From Dryomyza anilis (taxonomy: Eukaryota; Arthropoda; Insecta; Diptera; Dryomyzidae), in contig OX638132.1 of assembly GCA_951804985.1 (NCBI GenBank), positions 102,104,026 through 102,168,025 of the forward strand: 64,000 nt of DNA, written 5' to 3'. The notes under the pieces were generated by a model. It did no database searches. It was not told where the DNA came from and saw nothing but the letters and a program-made list of their open reading frames with translations. This document shows, piece by piece, positions 46,776 to 58,298 of the stretch. The position numbers and the translations under genes were made by a program. The first letter of the stretch is position 1, and each line of letters begins with the position of its first letter.

Positions 46776-48770
46776 TTTTGCATTTTTTCACATAATTTTG
46801 AAAATTCAAATTGTTTTAGATATGAATTATTAATATCTTCTCCTTTTTCTCTACGTGCAGCCAAACATTAAAATACGTTTGTATATTTTACCTCCTTCAG
46901 AATACTGTTTTCAATCTCAGTCTCTTAGTGCCGCCGCCGCCGCCATTCATATTATTGCCTATCTGTGCAATGTACACAAAGTAACTGCTAAACATCAGGC
47001 ATAAGCATTAGCATAAAATCATGGGAGACATAGCATGTAGAACGTAGCACCGATAACTAATGAATTGGAAAATCGTTGGGCAAACAAACAGATGCAATCG
47101 TTCGATTGTTGTATACGCAACGCATAACAAAATGTTGTAGAATAGAATTATAGGAGTCTTTCGCAGAAGCAAAAGGCGAAATGCCAATGGGAGGGGTAAT
47201 AAACATTACAAAAAGTAACAGAAAATTATGAGAAAAAGTAAACGGAAAAATAACAACATGAAGAAGTAGAAAATAGCTAACAAAATAATATACTTTGTAC
47301 AGGAAATAAAATACCCCAGTGCTTACTACCTGCGTGGCAAAATAACAAATATGCTAAAATATTATTTATGTTTATGCTATTTTTATTTTTGTTTTTCTTC
47401 AACAATGTTTTTGTTTTTTGTTACACTTACCATTTATAAATACGAAGGTCATATTCTGTCAATAGACCCAATGCTTTGTGTGGGTCCTGTTGGTGTCGGG
47501 CGCATCTTCAAATATTTATGGCACGAAATTTTGTCGCTTTTGTGTGGTGCACTGGTTTTACATCGACTGTTACATAATTAAATGTGTTTTTCTGACAGCT
47601 CAGAGCAGAGCTTAAGGTCGCTTTGCTTTTTGCAATTTTTTTATAGAGTATTTTCGACAATCAAGCAGCCCTAGGCTCAATGAAGTGTCGCCATTGTTGA
47701 CGCCGGTTCGGTTGGTATTGTTTTTCATTAACAGCATTTTCGACAGGCTCATCTGATTTACATACGTAAGCTGTGGCGTTATGTTTATTTTATGCTCGCT
47801 TGGTAATTTCAAAATTATGGGATCGATTATTTGGGCGCCCAAAAATATGCAACAATTTATACAAATGCCTAATTGTGCCAAATCATTTTTGATTTATTTG
47901 AATTCATGTTGATGTCCGCAAATGTGAATTCTATATTTTTGCATTTGGAATTTATGCAAATATCAATTTCTAAAATGATGTAAAATATGCAGTGCTGTAA
48001 CAGATTTCAATGCAAAAATTGTATTTATAAAAATTTTACACATAATTTATATAAAATTGTTGTTTGTTTTTGACCTAAAATAGAGTTATTGCAAAAATAT
48101 TGTTGTTGCGGGCTCAAAATTTTGGCAGAAACAAAGTGATATGTACTGAGAATTAAAACAAACAACAATTGACAAATGAAAAAATTTGTTGGTTGACCGT
48201 TCTACCAAGCTTCCTCATCAGCGGTATTCCGCACAGTTACTACATGGCAGAGTCTATATGATCATTTTGTGCAATGAACTAAATGCGAATTTTGTTCATG
48301 AACAAAACAACCAAGCAAAACATACTGCACGATCTGCCAACAACTTTTTGTTTTTGTCAATTTTTGTTTGTTCCAATCCTCAGTACATAGCACTTTGTAT
48401 CTGGCAAGACCTTGAGCCCGTAAAAATAATTTATATTTTCTGAAATGAATTTTTTATTGTAATTAGTTTTTTCAATGGAAAGTATTGTCGATATATTTTT
48501 TTTTTTAAACAGTTGTAAAATGAAGTATGTAGTCAATATCAGCTACAGCGAATTATATAGAATCAATGTATGTGATGTTCACGGCAATAATTTGTTCTCG
48601 TTTTGTAGAGTAGTGTTATTAACTTAAAAATAAATGAAAAAATACTTGCTCAAAATATGCAAAAACTATTAATTTTTTATTTTATCGATTTGGTGTGCAA
48701 AATTTATGTGACGATAAATTAGCAAATATCGCGAGTTTCAAACAACAGTTATGATCAAATTGTATATCAA
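46776..48770. other. Less AT-rich island (about 46900-47880), then a core-repeat copy
   Basis: The island contains a short GCC run (46932-46945). Two weak frames lie back to back: 47351-47581 (plus) and 47612-47881 (minus). A copy of the dispersed core repeat in minus orientation lies at about 48518-48595 (GAAGTATGTAGTCAATATC). No RNA gene was seen. Confidence 0.45.
47612..47881 (-). CDS. Weak coding candidate, possible exon, 89 residues
   Basis: The frame is open from an ATG at 47881 to a stop at 47612. Residues are well mixed (for example LKLPSEHKINITPQLTYVN and SLSLGLLDCRKYSIKKLQK). Over the stretch encoding about residues 48-80, more than half of the third codon positions are G or C, well above the local background, which is what an insect coding exon would show. 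There is no recognised domain, no clear start context and no firm splice sites. It is the best host-coding candidate in the window but could still be chance. Confidence 0.22.
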   Translation of the reverse strand: MAQLGICINCCIFLGAQIIDPIILKLPSEHKINITPQLTYVNQMSLSKMLLMKNNTNRTGVNNGDTSLSLGLLDCRKYSIKKLQKAKRP

Positions 48771-50174
48771 ACTAGCTGGACCCGTACAGAACTGTGTTTT
48801 GCTTTTATGTTTTTGCTTATGTGTTTTTGCTTTTATTTTTTTGTGTTTTTACTTTTGTGTATTGCTTTTGTGTATTTGGACCCGTGCACGACTCATGCAA
48901 AAATGTTGTGCTTTTATGTTTTGCTGTTTTTGCTTTTATTTTTCATTTTTAATTTTGTGTTTTGATTTTGTGTCTTTGCTTTTGATTTTGTATTTTTGCT
49001 TTTCTTTTGTTTTCTGTTTTGCTATTGTGTTTTGGCTTTTGTTTTTGTGTTTTTTCCTTTGTTTTTCTGTTTTCATTTTGTGTTTTTGCTTTGATGTTTG
49101 CTTTTGTTTTTGGGTTTTGCTTTTGCTTTTTGTGTTTTTGTGTTTGCTTTTGTTTTTGTGTTTTTGCTTTTGTTTTTGTGTTTTTGCTTTTGTTTTTGTG
49201 TCTTTGCTTTTATTTTTTTCTTTTGTCTTTGTGTTTTGCTTTTGTGTCTTTGCTTTTGTTTTTGTGTTTTTTGCTTTTGTTTTTGTATTTTTATTTTTTG
49301 CTTTTGTGTTTTTTCTTTTGTTTTTGTGTCTTTGCTTTGTTTTTGTGTCTCTGCTTAGTTTTTGCTTTTGCTTTAATGTTTTTGATTCTGTGTTTTTGCT
49401 TTTGTTTTTGTGTTTTTGCTTTTGTTTTTGTGTCTTTGCTTTTATTTATTTTTTTTTGTCTTTGTGTTTTGCTTTTGTGTTTTTGCTTTTATTTTTGTGT
49501 TTTTTCTTTTGTTTTTGTGTCTTTGCTTTGTTTTTGTGTCTCTGCTTAGTGTTTGCTTTTGGGTTTGGCTTTTGTGTATTTGCTTTTGAGTTTTTGCTTT
49601 TGCTTTAATGTTTTTGATTCTGTGTTTTTGCTTTTGTATTTGTGTCTTTGCTTTTATTTATTTCTTTTGTCTTTGTGTTTTGCTTTTGTGTTTTTGCTTT
49701 CATTTTTGTGTTTTTTCTTTTGTTTTTGTGTCTTTGCTTTGTTTTTGTGTCTCTGCTTAGTGTTTGCTTTTGGGTTTGGCTTTTGTGTATTTGCTTTTGA
49801 GTTTTTGCTTTTGCTTTAATGTTTTTGATTCTGTGTTTTTGCTTTTGTTTTTGTGGTTCTGCTTTTGTCATTTGTATTTGCTTTTTTTTTGTATTACCAT
49901 CTTTTGTCTTTGTTTTTATTTGTTTTGTGTGATTGCTTTAGTTCCTGCTTTTGCTTTTGTAATTTTTTTTTGTATTTGGGTTTTTTGTTTCATCTTCTTA
50001 GCTGGTGTAAGTCCCGAGTTATATCGTTTTGAAAGTTTAAGTTGTATGGGAAGTGCCACGCGACTTTGTCCAATCCCGGACTCCATAGTATCTTTGTGCA
50101 ATATTTCAGTGATGCTGGATCAAACACACAGACTGACACATAGACAGAGAGACGGACCAAGAGTTTTATATGAT
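48771..50174 (+). mobile_element. Helitron-like element F, with T-rich minisatellite
   Basis: The head is ACTAGCTGGACCCGTACAG and the tail is CAGACTGACACATAGACAGA...GGACCAAGAGTTTTATATGAT. The head motif is partly repeated at about 48878-48905 (GGACCCGTGCACGACTCATG). The 3' module (GTAAGTCCCGAGTTATATCG, GAAGTGCCACGCG) matches element C. Between the ends lies about 1 kb of T-rich minisatellite. There is no Rep/helicase coding region. Confidence 0.75.
48900..49980 (+). repeat. ~20 bp minisatellite TTTTGCTTTTGTTTTTGTGT inside element F
   Basis: Dozens of units, with a higher-order repeat of ~210 bp: TCTGCTTAGTGTTTGCTTTT occurs at about 49541 and again at about 49751, each followed by GGGTTTGGCTTTTGTG and GCTTTAATGTTTTTGATTC. 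The long frames here (285, 180, 88 and 153 codons, rich in FCFCVFAFVF) are produced by this repeat. Confidence 0.9.
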
Positions 50175-50339
50175 GAAAGGGAATTACACATCTCACAAAT
50201 ATTTAACATAATATTTTCAAATTAATTTATATTATAAAAAAACACATTTTTTATACAAATTGCAGCGTACGTATTTGATTCTGTGGAAACTCTGCAGCCT
50301 ATACATAGCAAATTGCTGCACGCAGCAACAACTTTGACA

Positions 50340-50645
50340 AAACCTTGAGTTGCTGCAGTTTTTGCATTCTTTGCTTTTGGTACTTTCTTCAATGCACATA
50401 ATTCTTATTGTGTTCATTGAAAAAGGAAAACTTTAGCGACTTGAAATGTAGAATCTGCAGAGAAAGATCGCTGATGAAGAGACTAGGCTGCCTCTGAAAC
50501 AGCTGTACGATCTGCCACTCAATGTATTTTGCGAATTATTTGTTGGTACAAAACACCCAATTTGTACCGACTGGACCTTGAGCACATTAAGACAATATCT
50601 TAAATTCACCTACCAAGAGAAAATTGGTGGAGTAAAAAAATAGAT
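50340..50645 (+). repeat. Dispersed repeat, copy 2, with a 63-codon open frame
   Basis: It aligns with 8100-8365. From 50452 to a stop at 50641 one frame stays open for 63 codons. It contains LPLKQLYDLPLNVFCELF and then GTKHPICTDWTLSTLRQYL, and the same frame is the best-conserved one between the copies. There is no start codon context or recognised family. It may be a relic of a mobile-element protein or of a duplicated exon. A more diverged stretch at 48330-48420 may be related. Confidence 0.5.
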
Positions 50646-50706
50646 GTATTGTGTATTTATTTAGCTCAACAAAATGTATTATAAAAACTATGTGTCGTTC
50701 AAAGTA

Positions 50707-50976
50707 AAGGGTTTTTCAATATGAGCGCTACAAAAGTTTTTTTCAAGGGTTTTTCAACAGGGACGCTACAAAAGTAGAGCGACAGGGACAGCAAACGACG
50801 CCATATTTCTTGCCGCTCTTTTGACATTTCTCTTCAGTAAGGTTTGCCATTTCATGATAGAAAGATATACGAGCCCACAACGAGTCGAAATTATTAAAAT
50901 TTACTACCGAAGTTCGAATTCGTATATCTTTCCATCATGAAATGGCAAACCTTACTGAAAAGAAATGTCAAAAGAG
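50707..50976. mobile_element. Compound mariner-derived MITE, right end lost
   Basis: After TA it starts with the mariner 3' end (AAGGGTTTTTCAATATGAGC, GCTACAAAAGTTTTTTTC). At 50745 the 5' end follows (AAGGGTTTTTCAACAGGGAC), then the shared palindrome with junction ACCGAAGTTCGAATTCGTA. The mirrored arm stops at about 50976 (GTCAAAAGAG), so the right ends are missing. Confidence 0.85.
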
Positions 50977-51879
50977 TATTTGTAATTATCTAATTGTGTA
51001 ATTTAAAAAACTTTTGCTATTGTCACTGGAATCCTATACAACTGCGTAGGGGAGAAAACTAAAAATTGCAATTAAATGCACCATTTTGCATAATAATTGG
51101 CCAAGTAGCAACACTTGAAAACGCGGCAGGATTATGATTTGGATTCTATTCAAGGTTGTAAAAAATATTTAACCTATTATAAATCTGCAAATATTTAGAA
51201 TTGTTTGCTGTCACTGCAGCATAAATTATTTATATTATTCGGCACTCGATTTAAATTTACGTTATATGCGCGCCCGAATTGTGCAAATAATTGAGTGGCT
51301 GCCACTCATACAACTCAGTATATTTTTGGCTAATTATGTTAGGATTTAGCCATTGGTAGGGACTGTGAATAGTGCATATTTTGAAGTGCTGTAGGCAGCA
51401 CTCTGCATTTTGCATTGATGCACAACACAGAAAAAGAGAGCCTCGGGTGCCTGCAAAGGCTTAGCATTTAATTAGTTGGATTTGTTTTGATGTGAGTGCT
51501 GCGTCGGTCGCGGCAAATATTTCATTATTAAAATTTGATTTGTTGTCCAATCAGGCATAAATAAAATACTTATTAAATACTGACAACATGCGCCACATAA
51601 ATTATGCGCGACAAATGCAATTAAATGGGTGTTTAGGATGTTTTTGACGTGTATGAGTCGCATTTGATTGAAGGCAGCCACAATTCATAGAAACGAGCCT
51701 TTTGTATTTGCGGAGTACAATTAGGTAGCTGCAGTTATAAAGGCACTTCATGTAAGTACTTTGACAATATGAGTGAGTTAATCTGAACCAATTAGTAATC
51801 GCAATAACTCAAATAGTTGCTAATTAAGTTCAACAATATTTTGATAAGATTTGATGTTTGCTAAAAAAAAGTTCTTATT
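50977..51879. other. No gene seen; less AT-rich stretch
   Basis: The minus-strand frame at 51472-51681 (69 codons) has no recognised motif. No RNA gene or element ends were seen. Confidence 0.45.
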
Positions 51880-52320
51880 GGAGAAATTTATAATTTTTAA
51901 TGAAAAATTCAAATTTTAGTGACATATTTGAAATTTTAATTGAAACTTATAACTTAGGTAAAAATTTAAAATTGGAGTCGTATATTTAAATTTGGGTGAA
52001 AACTTGAAATTTGAGTGGAAATTTGATAAACAATTTTAAATTTAAGTAAAAAAAAATAATTTTAGTGAAAAATTTAAATTTGTGTGAAAATTTTAAATTT
52101 AAATGGAAAATTTTAAATTTGAATGGAAAATTTTAAATTTGAGTAAAATATCGAAATTTCACTAAATCATTTAATTTTAAGTGAATTTTTGAAATTTGAG
52201 TGAAAAATTTAAACTTGAGTGAAAATTTTAAATTTAAGTAAAAAAAAATAAATTTGAGTGAAAAATTTAAATTTGAGTATAAAATTTAAACCTGACTGAA
52301 AATTTATAAATTTTATTTAA
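51880..52320 (-). repeat. 18-19 bp minisatellite array S4, reversed
   Basis: About 22 units of AAATTTGAGTGAAAATTTA type, in the orientation opposite to S1 and S2. Confidence 0.85.
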
Positions 52321-53562
52321 TTAGATTAATAAAATTCAGCATTTCCATTAAAATTCTTGCAATGAAAAAGAATTGCCTACTTTTGGGCATTGCATAAATT
52401 TAAGCAATGAAGTACGACAGACATTAGTTTCGCTCCAACAGAAATTAATTTATTTTCTACAAATTATTTCAGACAAATAGACCAAATAGCATAAACGTAA
52501 AAATACCATTCACGTGATAAGGATCAACATTCGCAAAAAGGGCTAATTACTATGTAGCCGTCTAAACAAAATAACAAAAAATAAAATACAAAAAAAAAAC
52601 TTCAGTCTCGGTCATTAGTAATGAGCACTAAGCAACCCGTAGGCGTTAAAATTGACCATTTAGAAAATGTTTTTTTATTATTATTTTCAGAGGCTTTGTA
52701 CTGCAACAAATACAATTTGCATTATTTTCATAAACCTAACCAGACAAAGTGTTTCAATGAAAACATTCTCAATTTCAATGCTTTAATTTAACAGTTCAAT
52801 GTTATTTATTTAGATAACTTATTTATAAAACTTCTTAATTTATTCAACAATTTCAGCAATCGTTTTCAATTAAGTCAAATCTTTATTGCACTGGCAACTA
52901 AATATTCATTTCTGCAGATTATAATCTAAAATGAGACAACAAAATTGGTACAACTCATAAAAACGTCGCACAGCAAAACTCAATTTAAAGCGCTTTAATT
53001 GTTTTTTATTATTTTCGTTAAATTTTTTCGTTTTATGCTGCCTTTTGTTATCTGTAAAATTTAATTATTTTTGTGCTCAAATGTTTTGTTTTGTTTTTTT
53101 ATTCTTTTTAATTCAGAAAACATTAAAATTAGATGTGAGAAAAAGCAAAAGAAATCTGTTGAAAAATGCTGTAGCAACCAACAGACGGAATTAAGCTGAT
53201 TAAACGTACTGCAATCTAAAATAAAATTCAAACAATGAAACCGAAAAGAAAAATTTAAATCGCATTTTTTTGTTTGAAGGCAGCACAATAAATTATTAAA
53301 TTAAATACTTGAAAACTTTTTGCAAACATTGGTTAAGCATTAATGAAAGTGGAAATGTATAACATACCTTTAGGCACGAATTAAAATAACTAGAAGTCGA
53401 AGCTGTGATACAGCCTTTTAATTTAATATAAACCATTACTAATGCGATTTAAAATAACTTTGAAATTGTTTTGAATTTATAAAAGTCTAGCATTATTTAT
53501 ATAAATAATTGTTATATATGTCTAAAAATATGCAACACTTTTTTTAAATAATATAAAAATAT
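52321..53562. other. No gene seen
   Basis: AT-rich. The minus-strand frame at 53061-53288 (75 codons) has no recognised motif. Nothing else was found. Confidence 0.5.
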
Positions 53563-54450
53563 CAAAATATAAAAATATAAAAATATAAAAATATAAAAAT
53601 ATTAAAATATAAAAATATAAAAATATAAAAATATAAAAATATAAAAATATAAAAATATAAAAATATAAAAATATAAAAATATAAAAATATAAAAATATAA
53701 AAATATAAAAATATAAAAATATAAAAATATAAAAATATAAAAATATAAAAATATAAAAATATAAAAATATAAAAATATAAAAATATAAAAATATAAAAAT
53801 ATTAAAATATAAAAATATAAAAATATAAAAATATAAAAATATAAAAATATAAAAATATAAAAATATAAAAATATAAAAATATAAAAATATAAAAATATAA
53901 AAATATAAAAATATAAAAATATAAAAATATAAAAATATAAAAATATAAAAATATAAAAATATAAAAATATAAAAATATAAAAATATAAAAATATAAAAAT
54001 ATAAAAATATAAAAATATAAAAATATAAAAATATAAAAATATAAAAATATAAAAATATAAAAATATAAAAATATAAAAATATAAAAATATAAAAATATAA
54101 AAATATAAAAATATAAAAATATAAAAATATAAAAATATAAAAATATAAAAATATAAAAATATAAAAATATAAAAATATAAAAATATAAAAATATAAAAAT
54201 ATAAAAATATAAAAATATAAAAATATAAAAATATAAAAATATAAAAATATAAAAATATAAAAATATAAAAATATAAAAATATAAAAATATAAAAATATAA
54301 AAATATAAAAATATAAAAATATAAAAATATAAAAATATAAAAATATAAAAATATAAAAATATAAAAATATAAAAATATAAAAATATAAAAATATAAAAAT
54401 ATAAAAATATAAAAATATAAAAATATTAAAATATAAAAATATATAATAAA
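53563..54450. repeat. AAAAATAT tandem array, about 110 copies
   Basis: An almost perfectly homogeneous 8 bp repeat of AAAAATAT for about 890 bp. Only a few units vary, carrying ATTAAAAT near 53600, 53800 and 54425. The first ~50 bp are slightly irregular. The homogeneity contrasts with the degenerate minisatellites nearby and suggests recent expansion or active correction. Confidence 0.97.
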
Positions 54451-55639
54451 ATTAGTTCTACTTTTAATAGCCTTCTGGCTAAAAATATGTCACATTATAT
54501 TATTCAATGCATTTTCAAAGTAATCCTAAAACATTGCTACAATTCTGCACTCCAAAATAGAGATGTTTATAGTCAAAAATAATCAATCAGTCAGTCTTAG
54601 AGAAGCTATTAAAACCGCGCAACTTCGACGACCCGTCCGCCAGTGTTGCCTAATTGACAAATGATTTTCAAATGGCAACACCAATGGCCAACAGTCAAAC
54701 GAATCGTAAACGCAATTTGTAACATTTTATTAGCCATGGCTAATGCACATCACAATGATGTGAATGATGCCACTTGACGTGGCTCCACTCTCAAAAGAGC
54801 GCACGGCAAGTACAAAAGTGGCAACGCCAAATGAAGATTGATTTATGTGGTCGACATCGTAGCAAGGCAGTAACTTCAAAAACAACAACATTTCTACGCA
54901 ACAAATTGAAACAACTTGGCGAATAAATCAAATATGAAGATTTAATAAAAAAAGAAATATAAATGAAAAATAAAAATTAAATATTAATTTTGGCCAAATT
55001 GCACTTGACCCGCGCATTTTATTTTTGTTTGTGTTGCTTTTAATGTGGAAAATAAAATTAACATTTGCATAAATCACGCTAAAATAAACAAAATGTATTT
55101 CACAAATTTATGCCGTAAAATGCGGCAACATTTGTGCGGATCCAGTAACTGGATGGATGGAGGGTGGGATGTTGTCGAAATCTTGTTGCTGCCGCCGTTG
55201 GTCAGGCGTTAATATGTCTGTGTTTTTTTTTTTAAATAATTGTTATTTTCACACTCTTCATGGGCTACAAAAATAAAATAAAATAATTTCTAAAAAAATA
55301 TGAAAAAGTAAATACGAATTTGATGCGAGATTTTGTAGCGGCGGCTATTGTTGCTGCTGGAGAATTTGCTGTAGATATTGTTGGTGTTGCTCTTGTTACT
55401 GCTGCTGTTGTTCGTAGCACATAAATTATTACTTTGCATTAATGTTGGCAGCAACATTTTTTATATTCGCAGACACATTACCTCCGAGAATGGGCAGCCT
55501 AAAATTAGGCTTACAATTTTAACGCATTTTTTACAAAACATCGTCGTTGTTCAGTGAAAAGTAACTAAGTTCAAAAATTTTATATTAAGAAAATTGAATC
55601 TAGTTAATGCAGTGGAACCTACAAGTTTAAATATTTCGA
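54451..55639. other. Less AT-rich stretch, no gene seen
   Basis: About 54590-55450 is richer in G+C and holds GTTGCTGCTGG-type runs and GGATGGATGGAGG. No open frame or RNA gene was recognised. It may be unique or conserved non-coding DNA. Confidence 0.45.
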
Positions 55640-55998
55640 TTTTCAAATTTGATAAAAATGTTAGTTTTTAGTATAAATTTAAATTCTGAGTAAGAATTTG
55701 AATGTTTAGATAAAAATCTAATTTTTAGTGAAAACCTCAAAAACTTGGAGTAAATTTTAATGAAAAATGGAATTTTTTATTTTGAAAAATTTTAATTTTG
55801 AAAATTAATTTAATAACAATTTGTGTTTAAATTTAGTAAAATAAATAATTTTGAGTGAAAATTTTAATTTTTTTAAATATTTTAATTGAAATTTTGAATC
55901 AAATTTGATGTTTTTTTTTTCGTGAAAATATAAATTTTGTAAAAATTGAAATTTGGAGAAAAAACTTTGAATTTGGAAAAGGTTTTTTAATTTTGAGT

Positions 55999-57218
55999 GT
56001 TTTTCAATAAGAGCGCTATAAAATAAAACAAAAACGGTTTTGGATATCAATGAAATTCTGTATTCCTGTAAAAGTACGTTCGATGCCATTATGTATGGAA
56101 CTCGATTTCTTTTGCATGGCCACTACGGGCACGCTTGCAGAGGTCCAGACGCTGAACCCAATTTTCGACGGTTTTCAAGCATATTCGTACGAAGTTCATC
56201 AATCGTCGCTGGCTTGTTGGCATAGACCATAGACTTGACGTAGCACCACAGGAAATAGTCTAACGGCGTGAAATCGCACGACCGAGGCGGTCAATCGACT
56301 GGACCATTTCGTAAGATAACACGTTCTACAAACTTTGATTATGGCATTCGCTGTGTGGCTTGTGGCGCCGTCCTGTTGAAACCACATATCCTCCAAGTCC
56401 ATTTCATCCAATTGGGGCCAAAAATATTCGGTTATCATTGAACGGTAGCGATTCCCATTCACAGTAACGTGCCGGTCTTGATCATCACGGAAGAAGTACG
56501 GCCCATAAACCGCATCAAACCATAATTTTTTCGGGATGCAATGATGACTCATGGAGTACGTGTGGATTGCTGTCTGACCAATAACGCATATTTTGTTTAT
56601 TGACGAAGCCATTCAGCCAGAAATGAGCCGCATCGCTGAAGATGATTTTTCGATGAAAATCCGAATCATTTTCAAGTTGTTGCTCAGCCCAATTCACGAA
56701 CATACGACGCTTCTGGTGGTCAAGTGGCTTCATTTCTTGCGTCAATTTGATTTTGTAAGGATGTAGGCCAAGATATTTTTGCAAAATTCGCCACAAGGAC
56801 GTCACAGAGATGCCCAACGCTTGAGAACGACGTGTGAGAGACACATTTGGGCTTTCTTCAACTGAAGCCTCAGCGGCAGCAATATTCTCGACACTACGGC
56901 CACTTCTTTGTCTCACTGGCACGGGAACATTTTGTACTGTGCCTGTGGATTCAAATTTTTCCACTATACGCTCAATTGCTGATCTGCTAGGACGAATGTG
57001 ACGACCATAAATTGGACGTAGCGCTCCTAATGTTGAGGCCACTGACTCCGAATTTCGGTAGTAAATTTTAATAATTTCGACTCGTTGTTGGCTCGTATAT
57101 CTTTCCATCATGAAATGGCAAACCTTAGTGAAGAGAAATGTTAAAAGAACGGCCAGAAATATGGCGTCGTTTGCTGTCCCTGTCGCTCTACTTTTGTAGC
57201 GTCCCTGTTGAAAAACCC
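55999..57218 (-). mobile_element. Near full-length mariner element, inactive
   Basis: Read on the minus strand, the 5' end is GGGTTTTTCAACAGGGACGC (at 57218) and the 3' end is AGCGCTCTTATTGAAAAAC (at 55999). At ~1.22 kb it is close to the usual mariner length of about 1.3 kb. It is the only copy here that keeps the transposase N-terminus. The outermost bases and the TA duplication are eroded. It is inserted in minisatellite S5. Confidence 0.9.
56089..57111 (-). pseudogene. Broken mariner transposase (DUF4817 HTH + DDE domain)
   Basis: Cut-and-paste transposase of the Tc1/mariner superfamily. It starts at 57111 (MMERYTSQQR). Residues 1-60 match the DUF4817-type helix-turn-helix (YYRNSESVAS, IYGRHIRPSRSAIERIVEKF), and a second HTH follows (SLTRRSQALGISVTSLWRIL). 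The catalytic region gives IIFSDAAHFWLNG (first Asp at residue 160; the usual SDEAHF has become SDAAHF), then WFQQDGATSHT with the second Asp. The first frame ends at a stop after PEKIMV (near 56515), where TGG has become TGA. Beyond it, comparison with the 11871 copy shows a 17 bp loss between GGGCC repeats, a ~14 bp loss after the second Asp and a ~35 bp loss near the C-terminus. The C-terminal KEIEFHT and stop lie at 56089. It is not functional. Confidence 0.92.
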
Positions 57219-58298
57219 ATATTATGGAAAAATAGGTGAAGTTTACAGTGTTTTTTTTTCTATTTTGAGTAAAAATTATAAATTTTAACGAAAATATTAA
57301 TATTAAGTGAAAATTTAAATCTTAAGTGAAAATTTAAATTTTGAGTGAAAATACTAATTTTGAGTGAAACTATCAATTTTGAGTAAAAATTCGACTTTTG
57401 TTAAAATATTTGTATTTTGAGTGAGCATTTAAATGCTTAGTATAAAGTTTCAATTTCGTAAAGTTTTCTAATTTTTAGTGTAAATTCTTGTTATGAAAAA
57501 AAAAAAAAAAAAAAAACACTTTAAAGTGAACATTTTTATTTTGAGTAAAAATTATAATTTTAACGATAATATTTATTTTGAGTGTAAATTTAAATTTTGA
57601 GTAAAATATTAATTTTGATTGAAATTCGACTTTTATTTAAAAATTTGTATATTGAGTGAAAATTAAAATTTTGAGTAAACGTGGAACATTTTTTATTTTT
57701 AAGTGAAAATTTTTTTATTGAAAAAAAAAAAAACTTTAGAATGAAAATTTGTCTATTAAGTAAAATATATAATTTGAAGTTAAAATTAGACTTTTTTTTA
57801 ATTTTCATTTTGAGTAAAAATTTAAATTTTTAGTAAAAAAATTTAATGTGGACAAAACTTTTTTTTTTAATGAAAATCCATTAAGAGTGAAAATTTGTAT
57901 TTTGAGTAACAATTGGTATTTTGAGTAAAATTTGTAATTTAGAGTGAATATTTTTATGTAAGAAAAATTTCAATTTTGATTGAAAAATAAAAAAATATGG
58001 TGTAATAACTTAAATTTTGAGTGAAAATTTTAATATTGAGTCCCAGTTTTTTATTAATTTAAGTGAACATTTTTAATTTGAGTTGAAATATTAATTTTGA
58101 AATAAATTTTCAATAAATAAATGAAGAAATTAAATTTTAATTTTGAGTGAATAATTTTTTTTTTTTTTTTGTGGATTTAAATTTTGAGTTTAATTCCATA
58201 AATATATGGGATCAGAAGTTCATTTTTAACAAACAACATTTTGAATTTTATCCGATAATTATAAGTCTACCAGGTACTTTTGTAATTTGAAGAAACTA

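Larger units (their letters stand above)
55640..58195 (-). repeat. 18-19 bp minisatellite array S5, reversed, split by a mariner
   Basis: Units of TTTTGAGTGAAAATTTAAA type occur at 55640-55998 and 57250-58195. The mariner at 55999-57218 separates them. There are several A-runs (57497-57516 and 57720-57733). The frames at 55805-56089 and 57590-57808 are repeat read-through. Confidence 0.8.

Noticed and set aside
48186..48443. Third copy of the 8100/50340 repeat
   Set aside because: A stretch near 48330-48420 (CTGCACGATCTGCCAACAAC) resembles the 50500 region, but the match is short and the flanks do not align by eye, so I did not call it as a copy.
48751..49608. 285-codon open frame, the longest in the window
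   Set aside because: It is rich in Phe, Cys, Leu and Val only because the TTTTGCTTTTGTTTTTGTGT minisatellite of Helitron-like element F lacks stops in that direction. The overlapping frames in the same tract show the same pattern.
56040..56232. Plus-strand frames of 60-61 codons
   Set aside because: They are antisense to the C-terminal part of the broken mariner transposase. The frame at 12384-12611 is the equivalent antisense of the other copy.
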